Below, piece by piece: positions 5,944 to 7,443 of a DNA stretch of 7,443 nucleotides. Below the pieces are notes generated by a model, which did no database searches, had not been told where the DNA came from, and saw only the letters and a program-made list of their open reading frames with translations. The stretch spans positions 1-7,443 of the forward strand of contig JAHYJF010000179.1 in NCBI GenBank assembly GCA_019428955.1, read 5' to 3'. The stretch comes from Burkholderiaceae bacterium. Lineage in GTDB: Bacteria > Pseudomonadota > Gammaproteobacteria > Burkholderiales > Burkholderiaceae_E. Each line of letters opens with the position of its first letter. Within the stretch, counting starts at the first letter, position 1. Both the position numbers and the translations under genes were made by a program.

Positions 5944-7107
5944 TCAGGCCTTGGCGGCCGCGACTACTTTCTCCGCGGCCTGGCCCATGGTGTCGGCCGA
6001 GATGATCGGCAAGCCCGAATCGGCCAGGATCTTCTTGCCGATCTCCTCGTTGGTGCCTTTCATCCGCACCACCAGCGGCACATTCAGCGACACCGCCTTG
6101 GACGCGGCGACCACGCCCTCGGCGATCACGTCGCAACGCATGATTCCGCCGAAGATATTGACCAGGATCGCCTTCAGGTTGGGGTTGCGCAGCATCAGCT
6201 TGAAAGCCTCGGTGACCTTATCGGCAGTGGCTCCGCCGCCGACGTCGAGAAAGTTGGCGGGCTCGCCGCCGAAGAGCTTGATGGTGTCCATCGTGGCCAT
6301 CGCCAGCCCGGCGCCGTTGACCAGGCAACCGATGTTACCGTCGAGCGGGATATAGGCCAGGTCATGGGCGCTGGCCTCGACCTCGGCGGGATCTTCCTCG
6401 TCAAGGTCGCGCATCGCGACGATCTCGGGATGGCGGTAGAGCGCGTTGGCGTCGAAGTTCATCTTGGCATCGAGCGCCACCACGCGTCCGTCGCCGGCAA
6501 CGATCAGGGGATTGATCTCGGCCAGTGACGCATCGGTTTCCCAGAAGGCCTTGCACAGGCCCTGGAGCACTGCCCGACCCTGCATCCCCGAGGCCTCGGG
6601 GATGCCGATCTTGCGCGAGAGCTCGTCGGCCTGTTCATCGGTGAGGCCCGTGTCCGGGTCGACCGACATCTTGTAGATCTTCTCGGGCGTGTGGGCGGCC
6701 ACCTCCTCGATGTCCATCCCGCCCTCGCTCGAGGCCATCACCGTGACCAACTGGGTAACGCGATCGATCACGATGCCGACGTAGAGTTCGTCACGGATAT
6801 CGGCGCCTTCCTCGACCAGCAGGCGGCGTACCTTCTGTCCGGCCGGTCCGGTCTGATGGGTAACCAGTTGCATGCCCATGATCGCTTCGGCGTTCTCGCG
6901 GACCTCGGCCAGCGAGCGGGCGAGCTTGACGCCGCCGCCCTTGCCGCGGCCGCCGGCATGAATCTGCGCCTTGACCACCCAAACCGGACCACCGAGCGTC
7001 TCGGCGGCCTTCAGGGCTTCATCGACCGAGAAACACGGGATGCCGCGCGGCACGGGCACGCCGTATTTCCTGAGAATTTCCTTGCCTTGATACTCGTGAA
7101 TCTTCAT
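5944..7107 (-). CDS. sucC: Succinyl-CoA synthetase (ADP-forming) beta subunit
   Basis: Beta subunit of succinyl-CoA synthetase: it holds the nucleotide and succinate sites and pairs with SucD. The product has 387 residues, very close to the E. coli subunit. The ATP-grasp domain starts with MKIHEYQGKEIL and carries the nucleotide Lys K46 in VVKAQIHAGGRGKGGG (44-59). E197 and N199 (LAEINPL) and D213 (LDAKMNFD) match the Mg-nucleotide ligands. The C-terminal ligase domain contains LVNGAGLAMATMD (262-274), FLDVGGGA (286-293) and the GGIMRCD succinate-site loop (320-326). ATG 7107 has GAGG 7 nt upstream (7115-7118). It lies 39 nt after the DUF2889 gene and 30 nt before sucD. No alpha-ketoglutarate dehydrogenase genes are visible, unlike the E. 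coli suc operon. Confidence 0.97.
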   Translation of the reverse strand: MKIHEYQGKEILRKYGVPVPRGIPCFSVDEALKAAETLGGPVWVVKAQIHAGGRGKGGGVKLARSLAEVRENAEAIMGMQLVTHQTGPAGQKVRRLLVEEGADIRDELYVGIVIDRVTQLVTVMASSEGGMDIEEVAAHTPEKIYKMSVDPDTGLTDEQADELSRKIGIPEASGMQGRAVLQGLCKAFWETDASLAEINPLIVAGDGRVVALDAKMNFDANALYRHPEIVAMRDLDEEDPAEVEASAHDLAYIPLDGNIGCLVNGAGLAMATMDTIKLFGGEPANFLDVGGGATADKVTEAFKLMLRNPNLKAILVNIFGGIMRCDVIAEGVVAASKAVSLNVPLVVRMKGTNEEIGKKILADSGLPIISADTMGQAAEKVVAAAKA

Positions 7108-7146
7108 CGCGTTTCCTCGTCAAGAATCCGGGAATTCGGGAGTGAA

Positions 7147-7443
7147 TCAGCCGCCTTCGGAGGCGGTCTGGGGTTCGCCGGCAGTTCCGACATACCACTT
7201 CGGGTAGTAGCGGCGAACCGCTTCCCCATCGGTACGCATGGCTTGGCAACTGTCGAGCTGAAATGGCTTGCGCAAACCGCGCTCGCCGGCTTCCTGGACG
7301 CGCCGGGCCAGTGCGCTGCCGGCCATCGCCTGGATGGCGAGGGTGGGCAGTTGCTGGGCAAGCTCGCTCAGGTGGGTACAACCATTGATTCCGGCCAGCC
7401 GCTGGCGCAGCTCACGCCCGAATCCTTTCATCAGGTTCAGCCC
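7147..7443 (-). CDS. DUF2889-family protein, C-terminal part (cut by right edge)
   Basis: Only the last 98 residues are visible. The frame is open to base 7443, so the Met at 7431 is internal (Gly-Leu-Asn-Leu precede it). Family features seen are the GINGCTHLSEL motif (18-28 of the fragment) and a C-terminal PFQLDSCQA block followed by TDG, RRYYPKW and a short polar tail. These match DUF2889, a family of about 180-200 residues with no established function. The conserved Cys-Thr-His hints at a metal or catalytic site, but this is only a guess. The gene ends 39 nt before sucC on the same strand, an order I recall from betaproteobacterial genomes, so it may share a transcript with sucCD. Any promoter for the set lies outside the window. 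Confidence 0.8.
   Translation of the reverse strand, partial: GLNLMKGFGRELRQRLAGINGCTHLSELAQQLPTLAIQAMAGSALARRVQEAGERGLRKPFQLDSCQAMRTDGEAVRRYYPKWYVGTAGEPQTASEGG

Noticed and set aside
4138..6528. A 796-codon open frame on the plus strand opposite terC, sucD and sucC
   Set aside because: It is antisense to three well-recognised genes, is rich in His, Asp, Gly and Arg as expected for a mirror frame of GC-rich coding DNA, and shows no domain or membrane pattern.
7147..7431. Complete small gene starting at Met 7431
   Set aside because: The frame stays open to the window edge and the fragment matches only the C-terminal part of a longer family, so this is a cut gene rather than a small one.

Overview
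The window is GC-rich chromosomal DNA from what looks like a betaproteobacterium, most likely in or near the Rhodocyclales. That placement is inferred from three things: the style of the proteins (ThiE with a YVAFGSVF-type loop, a betaproteobacterial type IV pilin, a YjbE-type TerC protein, a DUF2889 protein beside sucCD), the codon use, and the gene order. I see no insertion sequence, tRNA, rRNA, CRISPR array or prophage gene. Genes fill almost all of the window, and all but one lie on the minus strand.

Layout from left to right. The 3' part of thiE (thiamine phosphate synthase) runs on the plus strand off the left edge. It converges on pilA, a minus-strand type IV major pilin gene, and the gap holds one candidate terminator for each. 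The roughly 300 bp upstream of pilA is the richest non-coding stretch. It has a near-consensus sigma-54 promoter, a cluster of GTGAC/GTCAC boxes near -73 to -95, and a second set farther out made of four alternating half-sites spaced exactly 11 bp apart. Next comes a two-gene unit: a CHASE2-domain class III nucleotide cyclase, then a metallo-beta-lactamase-fold protein of the cyclic-nucleotide phosphodiesterase type, overlapping by ATGA. To the right is a compact set reading DUF2889 protein (cut by the right edge), sucC, sucD and a TerC/YjbE membrane protein, with gaps of only 30 to 45 nt.

How the parts may work together. sucC and sucD encode the two subunits of succinyl-CoA synthetase in the TCA cycle, and the TerC protein is probably a co-transcribed metal exporter. 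The cyclase and phosphodiesterase would make and break the same second messenger, probably cAMP judging by the adenine-type Lys/Thr pair in the cyclase. They sit directly upstream of the pilin gene. Because cAMP controls type IV pili in Pseudomonas, a link here is plausible, but nothing in the window proves it. Most of the window is ordinary housekeeping DNA. The parts that deserve a second look are the ordered half-site array upstream of pilA and the overlapping make-and-break cyclic nucleotide pair.
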